A DNA stretch of 28,303 nt from Anaerolineae bacterium (GTDB lineage: Bacteria > Chloroflexota > Anaerolineae > B4-G1 > SLSP01). The notes below the pieces were generated by a model that was not told the origin of the DNA, made no database searches, and saw only the letters and a program-made list of their open reading frames with translations. Below are positions 21,892-28,303 of this stretch, piece by piece. The stretch is taken from contig JAFGSL010000328.1 of NCBI GenBank assembly GCA_016934645.1, forward strand, positions 1 to 28,303, read 5' to 3'. Position numbers and translations under genes: made by a program. The stretch's first letter is position 1; each line of letters starts with the position of its first letter.

Positions 21892-21901
21892 CCATTTTAA
21901 C
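21886..21901. promoter_or_regulatory. Operator candidate, copy 3 (GTTAA-N6-TTAAC)
   Basis: GTTAA (21886-21890), ACCATT, TTAAC (21897-21901), followed by TGACGTT as in the other copies (TGGCGTT, GGGCGTT). Confidence 0.45.
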
Positions 21902-21988
21902 TGACGTTTTTACAGGTAGACAGTGCGCCGCAGACGGCGTGGCAGACAGTAAATAGGGGTGTTAGGGCGGAGAAAAAACGCCAGTTAA
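21897..21988. repeat. Inverted repeat flanking the capsid-gene leader
   Basis: Bases 21897-21911 (TTAACTGACGTTTTT) are the reverse complement of 21974-21988 with one mismatch. The arms enclose about 62 bp with GTAGACAGT and CAGACAGTA motifs. The right arm abuts the ribosome binding site of the protease-capsid gene, so an RNA hairpin or looped regulator could control its expression. Confidence 0.5.
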
Positions 21989-22002
21989 TGCAGGAGGGGA
22001 GT

Positions 22003-24711
22003 ATGAAGAAGAAAAAGATTGAACGCGGGCAACCGCTGGATGAGGCTAAGGGGAGCATCGACTATATGACGATGCAGATCCGGCGGCATTTCCGGGAGCA
22101 GTTCCCCTATGACGATAGCGATGCGGATTGGTTGTGGGTCCGGGAGATCTTCACCGATCACGTCATCGTCGAGAGCGACAAGCTACAGCCGGAGGAATAT
22201 TACTTCGTGCCGTATCGCCGAGAAGGGGAGCGGTACGTATTCGATCCGCGCGAGCAATGGGAGGTCGTAGAACTGGCCTATGTGCCACAGACGACCGAAC
22301 AGCCCATGCAGGAAAGCGCGTCGCAGGGTGCGACGAGGCAGCGTTTGGTCGAGACGATCCCGGCAGCAGTACGCTTGCTGACCGAGGGGAAAGACAATCC
22401 TAACGGGCCGTGGCTATTGGAGGGGATTGGAGTTACTGCCGACACGGTGAATGCCAACAGGCGGCGGTATCCAGGTCCGGTGCTAGAGTCGGCGCTGCGA
22501 AGGTTACGCAGTCATCTGAACGAAAGCGCCGGGCAAGGGCGACTCAAGATCGAGTCGTCTTCAGTGTTGACGGGTGAAGCGGATCATCCGACCTCGAAGG
22601 GAAATCGACATCCTATATTGTTGGAAACGGTGGTCAATTGGACCGGCGTAGGGTTCGACGGCAAGCACGCAATCATATCGGGCAAGCTGTTGGGCACCGG
22701 CAATGGGAAGGATGTGCGCGCCATAATGGAGGGCGGCGTTATTCCGGGCATCAGTCAACGCGCTTATGGCGAAAGCCGCATTGTGGAAGAAGACGGCCAG
22801 CAGATCGAGGAGGTGACGTGGCTAGAGATCACCGGCTACGATCTTACGGCCCCGTACCAGCAGAGCGACCCGGAAGCGGGCGTGACGCTGTTTGAATCGA
22901 AAGACGAAAATCGACAGTCAGGAGATGAGACTATGTTGCTAGATCTGGAGAAACTCCGCAAGGAGTACCCGGACCTCGTGCGGGCAATCATCGAGGAACA
23001 TGACGCGCAGAAACGCGCAGAATTGGAAGAGGCCCTCCAACGCAAGGCGGAGGAGGATGCGCGCAAGGTCAAGTTGCTGGCCGAGCACGATAAGGATTTG
23101 CGGGCGCTGTTGGGCTTGAACGAGACCGCCGACATCACTGAAGCGATGCGCGCGCAGGGTGAGGAGCTGATGCAACTGCGCGATGAGAAGCGCCAGCGAG
23201 AGATCGACGAGTACATCGAGTCGCAGACCAAAGACCTGCCCTATAACCAGGTGATGAAGAAGAGCTTCGTCGAGGCGATCAAGGCCGCCAAGCCGCGGAG
23301 CATTGAAGAAGCGAAGACCGTTATCGTCGGCAAACGCAAGGAGTACGACGCGATCCAGGCCGATCTGGTTTTGAGCCAGCGCGGGTTCGGTGCCGGTGGG
23401 ATACGCATGATGGGGCCAGTAATCGAGAGTGAGTTGGGGATTCCGGCCTATGCGCGCGCGGGATGGGAGTTACAGGAGAGCATGATGGCGTCTGGTTTGG
23501 TGCGCCGCTGGGATCATCGTAAGCCGGTCACTGCCGCTGAAATCTTCGCGGCGAAGTATCTGGCCCGCTTCGATGAGGTATACCGGGGGCACATGATTCG
23601 TGAGGCCCGGCGCTTCGAGGAGGCTGAGATCACTTCCGATCTGAATCTGCCCTATAGCGTGAGCCGGGCCATCGTGGCCGAGGCGCTGCCCATGCTCGTC
23701 GCCGCAGACGTTTTTGCTACCGGGACTACCGATGTCAGTCCTTTCCGATTGTATTACGAAGAGTTCTCCGGTGACACTGGGTATACCGGCACATCGACCG
23801 CCGAGGCCGTGACCGCCGATCTGGATACCTGGGTGGCGATGACCTACAAGAGGCTTACTCCGGGTACCGTCGTGGTGACCAACTCCGGCGCGACTGTCAC
23901 CTACACTGAGGGCAGCGACTACGTGGTCGACTATGCCGGCGGACGTTTCAAGGCGCTGACCGCGGGCACAATCACCGATGCCCAGAGCCTGAAGGCAACT
24001 TACAACTACACCGCGATCAGGAAGGGCGAGATGGCGGCCATCGAGCGCGGCGAACTGAATCTGACCTACAAGACGGTGGATTCCGCTGCCGACCGGCTGG
24101 CACAGCAGATCAGCAGCGAGGCGGTCGTGTTCAGTCGCAGCCAGTTGGGTTGGGATGCCACGCAGCGCACGCTGACAACTCTCGTTGCGCAGGTCCGGCG
24201 TAAGATCGATCAGGGCATGCTCTACATGGGCCTGGCCGCTGCGCTGAGCGTCGCCAACAACATTTCCGGGACATGGACCGCCGCGACCGATTCGCTAGAC
24301 TCGCTGGTGAAGTTGATCGGTCAGGCTGGTGTGAAAGTCTGGAACCGCTACTACGAACCTACCGGCCTCGTCGCCAGCCGCACCAATGCCGATCTCATCT
24401 CGAACTGGACCGGTTTCAAGCGCGATGGTTTCCCGGATGCGGTGCTCAACGCGAATGGTTTCGTGGGCCGGGTGAAGGGGTATCCACTGTTTGCCAGCAC
24501 GGAATTCAGCGATAGTTACCTCCTGATCGCCAACCGCGAACTGGTGATGCATTGGGTCTTCAGCCCGATGACGATCAAGGGGCCATTCCCGACCTATGAC
24601 GTGAGCGGGGGCACGAGCAAGCTCATCGCGGCAGATCAGTATTACGCCGAGGAATACAACGTGACCGATTCGCCGGTGGCGGAGAAGGGCGCTTTGGTCA
24701 AAATCGCGTAG
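22003..24711 (+). CDS. Prohead protease - scaffold - major capsid protein fusion
   Basis: A 902-residue polyprotein. About 1-100 is a small alpha/beta part. About 105-300 matches a phage prohead serine protease of the S80/gp21-like kind: NANRRRYPG, GEADHP (His195), a GFDGKHAIISGKLLGTGNGKD strand region and GISQRAYGE (Ser251). About 311-460 is a charged coiled coil typical of a scaffold or delta domain (EEHDAQKRAELEEALQRKAE). About 465-902 is an HK97-fold capsid protein, carrying near 615-670 an Ig-like insertion (TVVVTNSGATVTYTEGSDYV). The start at 22003 has GGAGGGGAG; the ATG at 21988 lies upstream of that site. Usually protease and capsid are separate genes; here no stop divides them. An internal start with its own ribosome binding site is at 22933. 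Confidence 0.88.
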   Translation: MKKKKIERGQPLDEAKGSIDYMTMQIRRHFREQFPYDDSDADWLWVREIFTDHVIVESDKLQPEEYYFVPYRREGERYVFDPREQWEVVELAYVPQTTEQPMQESASQGATRQRLVETIPAAVRLLTEGKDNPNGPWLLEGIGVTADTVNANRRRYPGPVLESALRRLRSHLNESAGQGRLKIESSSVLTGEADHPTSKGNRHPILLETVVNWTGVGFDGKHAIISGKLLGTGNGKDVRAIMEGGVIPGISQRAYGESRIVEEDGQQIEEVTWLEITGYDLTAPYQQSDPEAGVTLFESKDENRQSGDETMLLDLEKLRKEYPDLVRAIIEEHDAQKRAELEEALQRKAEEDARKVKLLAEHDKDLRALLGLNETADITEAMRAQGEELMQLRDEKRQREIDEYIESQTKDLPYNQVMKKSFVEAIKAAKPRSIEEAKTVIVGKRKEYDAIQADLVLSQRGFGAGGIRMMGPVIESELGIPAYARAGWELQESMMASGLVRRWDHRKPVTAAEIFAAKYLARFDEVYRGHMIREARRFEEAEITSDLNLPYSVSRAIVAEALPMLVAADVFATGTTDVSPFRLYYEEFSGDTGYTGTSTAEAVTADLDTWVAMTYKRLTPGTVVVTNSGATVTYTEGSDYVVDYAGGRFKALTAGTITDAQSLKATYNYTAIRKGEMAAIERGELNLTYKTVDSAADRLAQQISSEAVVFSRSQLGWDATQRTLTTLVAQVRRKIDQGMLYMGLAAALSVANNISGTWTAATDSLDSLVKLIGQAGVKVWNRYYEPTGLVASRTNADLISNWTGFKRDGFPDAVLNANGFVGRVKGYPLFASTEFSDSYLLIANRELVMHWVFSPMTIKGPFPTYDVSGGTSKLIAADQYYAEEYNVTDSPVAEKGALVKIA
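22933..24711 (+). CDS. Nested in-frame start: scaffold-major capsid protein
   Basis: An ATG at 22933, in frame with the fusion, is preceded by AGGAGATGAG with the GGAG core 8 nt upstream, as good a ribosome site as any in the window. It would yield a 592-residue protein beginning MLLDLEKLRKEYPDL, just where the scaffold region begins and protease sequence ends. Separate expression would give the large excess of capsid over protease that phage heads need. The nested protease/scaffold arrangement of lambda C/Nu3 is a known parallel. Not proven by sequence alone. Confidence 0.6.
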   Translation: MLLDLEKLRKEYPDLVRAIIEEHDAQKRAELEEALQRKAEEDARKVKLLAEHDKDLRALLGLNETADITEAMRAQGEELMQLRDEKRQREIDEYIESQTKDLPYNQVMKKSFVEAIKAAKPRSIEEAKTVIVGKRKEYDAIQADLVLSQRGFGAGGIRMMGPVIESELGIPAYARAGWELQESMMASGLVRRWDHRKPVTAAEIFAAKYLARFDEVYRGHMIREARRFEEAEITSDLNLPYSVSRAIVAEALPMLVAADVFATGTTDVSPFRLYYEEFSGDTGYTGTSTAEAVTADLDTWVAMTYKRLTPGTVVVTNSGATVTYTEGSDYVVDYAGGRFKALTAGTITDAQSLKATYNYTAIRKGEMAAIERGELNLTYKTVDSAADRLAQQISSEAVVFSRSQLGWDATQRTLTTLVAQVRRKIDQGMLYMGLAAALSVANNISGTWTAATDSLDSLVKLIGQAGVKVWNRYYEPTGLVASRTNADLISNWTGFKRDGFPDAVLNANGFVGRVKGYPLFASTEFSDSYLLIANRELVMHWVFSPMTIKGPFPTYDVSGGTSKLIAADQYYAEEYNVTDSPVAEKGALVKIA

Positions 24712-24727
24712 ACGGTAAACAGTAGAC

Positions 24728-24752
24728 GGGAGCGGGGAGACTCCTCGCTCCC
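24728..24752 (+). terminator. Hairpin after the capsid gene
   Basis: GGGAGCGGGG (24728-24737) pairs with CCTCGCTCCC (24743-24752) with one G-T pair and a 5-nt loop, without a T run. It is more likely a processing or attenuation hairpin than a full terminator, lowering expression of genes after the capsid. GTAGACGG and GTAAACAGTAGACGG sequences precede it. Confidence 0.5.
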
Positions 24753-24780
24753 TCTCAAGCAAAAAGCAGGAGATGAGAGG

Positions 24781-25389
24781 ATGAAAACTAAGCGAAGTTT
24801 GATCTGGGTAGTGTTGTGTGTGTTGGTGTTGGCCCTTGGAGTAGGGGGCGCGGTGATGGCGAGCCAGCCAGGCGAGCCGCTGCCGGGCACCGTGCAAGGG
24901 TTGCGTGGGCCGAACGTGTTCTGGAATGGGACGGTGATCGCCGGTTCGACGGTGACATATACGGATGCGCCCAAAACGGTCTACGGCACGGACGTCAGTT
25001 TGACCTGGTTGTACCACAGTGCCGACATCTTCGTGACGGCGGACATTTCGCCCTCTTCGTACATCACGATTACGCCACAGTACAGCGTGGACCAGAGCAA
25101 CTGGACGGACGCGACTTACGTTTCCGAGGGATGGGTGTTACCGCTCTCTGCGTCGACGACTTTGACCAACAGCAGCGGCGTGACGAGCACCACGACCTCT
25201 ACTTCGACGACGACCTTCAGCGGCTCGACGGCCTCGCGCTCCAGTTCCGAGGTTACCTATCAGATTACCATGAGCGCGGACGGCACGGATTATCTGCGTA
25301 TACCGCTGGCCGGGAAGTATCTGCGGTTCAAGATCGAGCATAGTTCGACGGTGACGCCGACGATCAACGTGATGTTGCGGAACGATTAG
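24781..25389 (+). CDS. Protein with signal peptide in the head operon
   Basis: A 202-residue protein with a clear N-terminal export signal (MKTKR, then LIWVVLCVLVLALGVGGAV, cleavage likely near AVMA-SQP). The rest is beta-rich, with a Ser/Thr tract (TSTTTSTSTTTFSGSTASRS, about 139-158) and a final strand segment. An exported protein inside a virion gene cluster is odd: it may alter the host surface, for example superinfection exclusion, or the hydrophobic stretch may be a virion membrane anchor. AGGAGATGAGAGG precedes the ATG. Not recognised. Confidence 0.6.
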   Translation: MKTKRSLIWVVLCVLVLALGVGGAVMASQPGEPLPGTVQGLRGPNVFWNGTVIAGSTVTYTDAPKTVYGTDVSLTWLYHSADIFVTADISPSSYITITPQYSVDQSNWTDATYVSEGWVLPLSASTTLTNSSGVTSTTTSTSTTTFSGSTASRSSSEVTYQITMSADGTDYLRIPLAGKYLRFKIEHSSTVTPTINVMLRND

Positions 25390-25414
25390 AGCAGGATCGG
25401 CAGAATGTTTGAAT

Positions 25415-25446
25415 CGGTAGACGAGGAGTTCCCTCCTCGTCTACCG
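25415..25446 (+). terminator. 14-bp perfect hairpin between head genes
   Basis: CGGTAGACGAGGAG (25415-25428), loop TTCC, CTCCTCGTCTACCG (25433-25446). There is no T run. It lies just before the ribosome binding site of the next gene. It contains the GTAGAC motif seen near 1045, 21915 and 24715. Confidence 0.5.
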
Positions 25447-25459
25447 GATAGGAGGCAAT

Positions 25460-25876
25460 GTGGCAACGATCAAGATTTTACGGGATTGTGTGGTAGCACA
25501 TAAGCGGCGGATTCCGGGCGAGCTGCTGGATGTGGACGAGTATACGGCGCGGCGGTTAGCCGATGAGTCACCGGGAACGTTCGAGTGGGTAGATCGTCCG
25601 GTAGAGCAGTTCGTGGATGTGAAGCCGGAAGCTCCGGTGGGTGAAGACAAGGCGCGAACGCCAGCGCGCAAGTCGGCGCAGAGTCGCAAGAAGACAGATG
25701 CAGCCGCTATTGATGCGGAGGCGGTACCAGAAGCGAAAGAGAGTGAGGATACGAAGAAAACGTCGTCACGCACATCGACTCGACGTACATCAACGCGACG
25801 CACGTCGTCGCGGAGCAAGAAGACGAAAGAGGACGACGCGGAGGTGAGCGATGCCGCCGATGAATCCGCAAAGTAA
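25460..25876 (+). CDS. Small head-region protein with Lys/Arg/Ser/Thr-rich tail
   Basis: A 138-residue protein. The first about 50 residues (VATIKILRDCVVAHKRRIPG, then ELLDVDEYTARRLADESPG) form a small domain common in phage genes next to capsid genes. The last about 70 are low complexity: acidic patches and repeats of RTSTRR and SRKK, probably disordered and DNA-binding. The GTG start is 5 nt after GGAGG. It overlaps the next gene by 26 bp. It may be a minor head protein that binds the packaged genome; this is inference. Confidence 0.55.
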   Translation: MATIKILRDCVVAHKRRIPGELLDVDEYTARRLADESPGTFEWVDRPVEQFVDVKPEAPVGEDKARTPARKSAQSRKKTDAAAIDAEAVPEAKESEDTKKTSSRTSTRRTSTRRTSSRSKKTKEDDAEVSDAADESAK

Positions 25877-26165
25877 GCACGAGATTCTCGATGCGCCATT
25901 CGCGGCGGTGGGGTCGCAGACGCGTAACGCGACGCTGAGCAGCGCAGTGACGTTGACGGCTCCTGCAGGCGCAAACACACTGTGGATCAGCGTGGAGACG
26001 CAAAACGTGCGTCTCCGCTTCGATGGCGATGCCCCCACCGCGACGGTGGGACTGCTGCTCTACGCCGGGCAAACGTATATCCTGGCGGTATCGGCGTTGC
26101 AGGAATTCCAGCTCATCGAGGTGGCGGCTTCAGCAGTGATCAATTATCAGTGGGGCGTGCGGTGA
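25851..26165 (+). CDS. Small beta-rich phage structural protein
   Basis: A 104-residue, strand-rich protein (VTLTAPAGANTLWISVETQ, VRLRFDGDAPTATVGLLLYAGQTYILAV), as expected for a decoration or fibre-base protein of the head. GGAGGTGAG precedes the ATG. It ends in a GTGA overlap with the next gene. No precise family was recognised. Confidence 0.6.
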   Translation: MPPMNPQSKHEILDAPFAAVGSQTRNATLSSAVTLTAPAGANTLWISVETQNVRLRFDGDAPTATVGLLLYAGQTYILAVSALQEFQLIEVAASAVINYQWGVR

Positions 26166-26599
26166 CCTTACGCGCTGCCGGCTATGGTGAACCCTCACGG
26201 GACACAATCCGCACGGAGTATGGTGCGATTGCCTCCCGGTTTACGGCCGGTGAGGCTTTGTCTGCCGGCGAGCTGGCGGCGCAATCGACGGCTGAAGGTG
26301 CAGATCGCACCGCCGTCAAATGTGCAGCGGGAGCTGATAACCCGCTGGGTGTGGTGTGGCACGATGCGGCGCAGGGAGCCGACGTGTGGATCGTCCCACC
26401 CGGGTTCCTGGCCAAGGTTAGGTTCGAGACGGATCTCGCGCCGGAACGGGGCTTTCACGTGTATTCGAGCGCGAGCGAGGCCGGGCGCGCCGGCGGGCAA
26501 GCGGTGATCAACACGGCGCGCCATTGGGGTGAGATCGGGCATTGTCTGGAGACAGTGGCGGCCAATACGTTGGCGTTGTGTTTTCTGCACACGAACTGA
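26162..26599 (+). CDS. Capsid decoration-like protein
   Basis: A 146-residue protein. GTG at 26162 overlaps the previous stop by four bases and is the best start. The pattern (AGEALSAGELAAQSTAEGADRTAVKCAAGADNPLGVVWHDAAQGADVWIVPPG) resembles DUF2190-type capsid cement proteins, where small beta-barrels clamp the HK97 lattice; the late strand ANTLALCFLH closes it. Assignment is by pattern and position and moderate only. Confidence 0.5.
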   Translation: MTLRAAGYGEPSRDTIRTEYGAIASRFTAGEALSAGELAAQSTAEGADRTAVKCAAGADNPLGVVWHDAAQGADVWIVPPGFLAKVRFETDLAPERGFHVYSSASEAGRAGGQAVINTARHWGEIGHCLETVAANTLALCFLHTN

Positions 26600-26607
26600 G
26601 GTGTTGA

Positions 26608-27273
26608 ATGAGCGTAGCACTGGCTGATTTGATCGCAGAATTGCAGGCCGACGTCCCGGCACGGGGGAGCGTACCCTCGACGGCGCAATATGAACGCGCT
26701 ATCAAGGACGCGGTAGCCGATTTCTCACGCCGGCGACAGATGACTTTGATCACGACGTTGTCTATCGTCAGCGGGACAGCTAGCTATGACCTTCCCGACG
26801 ACTTTCTGTTCATCATCAAGCTGGACGATTTCACGGCGCGGGATGGCATTATCCACACCGCATCCGGCATCGTGCCACTATCGAGTGATTGGAATGAACG
26901 CTATACGGTCAACGGACGTACGATCACCTTTACCCCCACGCCCAGTTATACGCTGGAGCGCACGCTGCGTTATGCCGCCGGACACGTGTTGAACGGGAGC
27001 TACGTCTACCCGTATCTCACCGATGAAGATGCCGGCATTTTGCTGCTGAAGGCGCAAGCCATTGCGTTGCGCAAGCAGGCACTGGCAGCGGTGACAGCCT
27101 CCACCGGCGAAATCGTGGAATATGCGATCGGCGACGAGCGGGTGAAGAAGTCCTCGCCATCGCAGGTATTGAGCGCCCAGGCCAGTAGCCTGGAAGCACA
27201 ATATCTGGCGGAGTTCGAGCGTGGTCAGACAGGATCACGAGCGCGCTACGATAGTCTGGGACAGCTCATATGA
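26608..27273 (+). CDS. Head-tail connector (adaptor) protein
   Basis: A 221-residue protein in the place of the gp6/gp15-like adaptor that docks on the portal. The helical start (LADLIAELQADVPARGSVPSTAQYERAIKDAVADFSRRR), a central beta section (SGTASYDLPDDFLFIIKLDDF) and a helical end (LLKAQAIALRKQALAAVTAS, then SLEAQYLAEF) agree with connector proteins that wrap helices around a ring. It is coupled to the next gene by an ATGA overlap. Confidence 0.7.
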   Translation: MSVALADLIAELQADVPARGSVPSTAQYERAIKDAVADFSRRRQMTLITTLSIVSGTASYDLPDDFLFIIKLDDFTARDGIIHTASGIVPLSSDWNERYTVNGRTITFTPTPSYTLERTLRYAAGHVLNGSYVYPYLTDEDAGILLLKAQAIALRKQALAAVTASTGEIVEYAIGDERVKKSSPSQVLSAQASSLEAQYLAEFERGQTGSRARYDSLGQLI

Positions 27274-27587
27274 TGGATTGGACGCAAGCGGCGACCGACC
27301 TGGCAGCGGTGCGTGCGGATAACGCGCAGAGCCTGGTGCTGCGGCGCGGAGCCACAACGTTGACAGCGCAGAGCGTGCGCATCGCGCGGATGGGTGGCGG
27401 TGGCAGTGTGCGCCAGGATGGGCAGACGCGTGAGAGTTACGGTCGTGTCGTGGTGTTGTTCGGTACGACCGGTGACGTGCAGCCCGGCGACCGCTTCAAC
27501 GATAGCGCGGGCGTGCTCTACGAGGTTGTCTTCGTGCGGCCCAATCGCCGGTCGGCAGTGGTGGCCGAGGCGGAGGCTGTACAGTGA
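27270..27587 (+). CDS. Head closure (stopper) protein-like
   Basis: A 105-residue protein following the connector. Strand-rich (LVLRRGATTLTAQSVRIARM, YGRVVVLFGTTGDVQPGDRF, VLYEVVFVRP), as in gp16-like stoppers with a small beta-barrel that seals the packaged head. The gene order connector-stopper-gp10 supports the call more than sequence motifs do. Confidence 0.6.
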   Translation: MMDWTQAATDLAAVRADNAQSLVLRRGATTLTAQSVRIARMGGGGSVRQDGQTRESYGRVVVLFGTTGDVQPGDRFNDSAGVLYEVVFVRPNRRSAVVAEAEAVQ

Positions 27588-27627
27588 GAGCAGGAGAACA
27601 GGATTCTCAGAATGAGAGGATGGGAGA

Positions 27628-28065
27628 ATGGCTCAACCGCTGACGTTTCGCTGGGTGAAGAGGCCGAGTACGCTGAACAAACGCATCGAGGAGGAGTTTG
27701 GCGAAGGCGGGCGCATTTACATGGCGTTGCATGCGCTGGCAGCGCATTGGGGCGCATCGGTACAGAATGCGGCGCGGGCTGGGGCAAAGTGGGAAGATCG
27801 CACGGGCAATGCGCGGTCGGGATTGTTCTTCGCCGTGGATGGGTTTGGGCTAAATCCGATTGTAGGGCGCGTGACGGCGGACCAAGCGTTGAGGAAGGAC
27901 ACGGCGATGATTTCTGGAAGTCCAACACGGATGGTAATCGCGCTCGCGCACACGGTCTTCTACGGCAAGTTCCTGGAATTGAACGGTCGCTATGCGATCG
28001 TGATGAGCACGTTGGAGAGCAACCTTGGCCGGCTGGAAGGAATGCTGCGCGGCCTTTTGCGCTAA
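27628..28065 (+). CDS. HK97 gp10-like tail completion protein
   Basis: A 145-residue protein with the usual gp10/neck pattern: an alpha-helical start (YMALHALAAHWGASVQNAAR), a basic RTGNARSGLFF loop and, near the end, YGKFLELNGRYAIVMSTLES, typical of this family that joins head and tail or fixes tail length. The ATG has AGGATGGGAG upstream. Confidence 0.75.
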   Translation: MAQPLTFRWVKRPSTLNKRIEEEFGEGGRIYMALHALAAHWGASVQNAARAGAKWEDRTGNARSGLFFAVDGFGLNPIVGRVTADQALRKDTAMISGSPTRMVIALAHTVFYGKFLELNGRYAIVMSTLESNLGRLEGMLRGLLR

Positions 28066-28174
28066 GGCCAAGCGTATCATTGTCGAGGTCTTATGGATCG
28101 TTTTATTCATCATCGAGTGGCTAATTATGGCCGGGGCGTTGTGGGTCTGGATCAAGGCCGGATGTCCGATGTAG
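28025..28174 (+). CDS. Very small membrane protein overlapping the gp10-like gene
   Basis: A 49-codon frame from a TTG at 28025 to TAG at 28174, out of frame with the end of the gp10-like gene. It has one convincing membrane helix (EVLWIVLFIIEWLIMAGALWVW) after a short basic and cysteine-containing lead. GGAG lies about 9 nt before the TTG. Start and expression are uncertain, but the hydrophobic run spans a gap between two phage genes where such small proteins occur. Confidence 0.35.
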   Translation: MAGWKECCAAFCAKAKRIIVEVLWIVLFIIEWLIMAGALWVWIKAGCPM

Positions 28175-28181
28175 GAGCAAT

Positions 28182-28303
28182 ATGGCGTTAATCGATCAAA
28201 TTACACAATTGTTCACCGGCTGGCGGAAACGCGAGAAGAGTACAACGACAACGACGGTTGAGCTCGTCGCCGGGCGACCGGAGAAGCGCAGCGCCGGGGC
28301 AGA
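28182..28303 (+). CDS. N-terminal part of a phage protein, possibly portal
   Basis: Runs off the right edge; 40 residues are visible. AGGAG precedes the ATG. The start MALIDQITQLFTGWRKREKS, then a Thr tract and VELVAGRPEKRS, is like the opening of portal proteins (an amphipathic helix, basic patch, flexible lead). No portal exists between terminase and capsid, so a displaced portal would fit. A tail gene is equally likely by position. Confidence 0.35.
   Translation, partial: MALIDQITQLFTGWRKREKSTTTTTVELVAGRPEKRSAGA

Noticed and set aside
1..28303. Integrase, transposase or attachment site
   Set aside because: No recombinase motifs were recognised in any plausible protein, and no flanking direct repeats or tRNA ends were found, so integration cannot be claimed.

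Overview
The window reads as a stretch of a tailed double-stranded DNA phage or prophage (HK97-type head genes, endolysin, terminase) from a moderately GC-rich bacterium with strong Shine-Dalgarno sites. A Chloroflexota-like host is my guess, based only on the large CHAT/NB-ARC/repeat protein and overall gene style; nothing in the sequence proves it. No integrase, tRNA or attachment site is visible, so lysogenic versus free phage cannot be decided. Almost everything is on the + strand.

Layout. (1) 1-342: end of a DUF4352-like protein and its terminator. (2) 430-6981: an 'early' region of small transcription units, most ending in an intrinsic terminator. Five are preceded by copies of one unusual promoter-like element (TTGACA-N14-GTGnGAGAGTGAG; a sixth copy is at 15661). 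They encode an amidoligase plus a class I glutamine amidotransferase, a ParB carrying a cysteine-rich insertion, several small zinc-binding proteins and RadC. A 40-bp perfect palindrome follows parB. (3) 6990-13523: a more A/T-rich cargo block with a minus-strand STAS/SEC14-like protein and an 1868-residue CHAT-NB-ARC-repeat protein, a bacterial NLR-like probable anti-phage sensor/effector.

(4) 13640-13950: a near-consensus sigma70 promoter drives a structured transcript of about 227 nt that ends at a strong terminator only 18 nt before the next gene. This resembles the lambda late-promoter/terminator layout and suggests an antitermination or leader-RNA switch. (5) 13968-16332: ParB-like protein, small overlapping protein, TET-associated-type glycosyltransferase and a RarA C-terminal-like protein; likely DNA modification. 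(6) 16447-19370: lysis cassette (holin-like lipoprotein, coiled-coil membrane protein, amidase) translationally coupled to an AlgD-like nucleotide-sugar dehydrogenase that could feed the glycosyltransferase.

(7) 19374-28303: packaging and head-tail genes: two small-terminase candidates, large terminase, a protease-scaffold-capsid fusion with a nested in-frame start, decoration-like proteins, connector, stopper, gp10-like protein and the start of another gene at the right edge. A recurring dyad, GTTAA-N6-TTAAC, lies before the first early gene, the late promoter and the capsid gene and is a candidate site for a common regulator.
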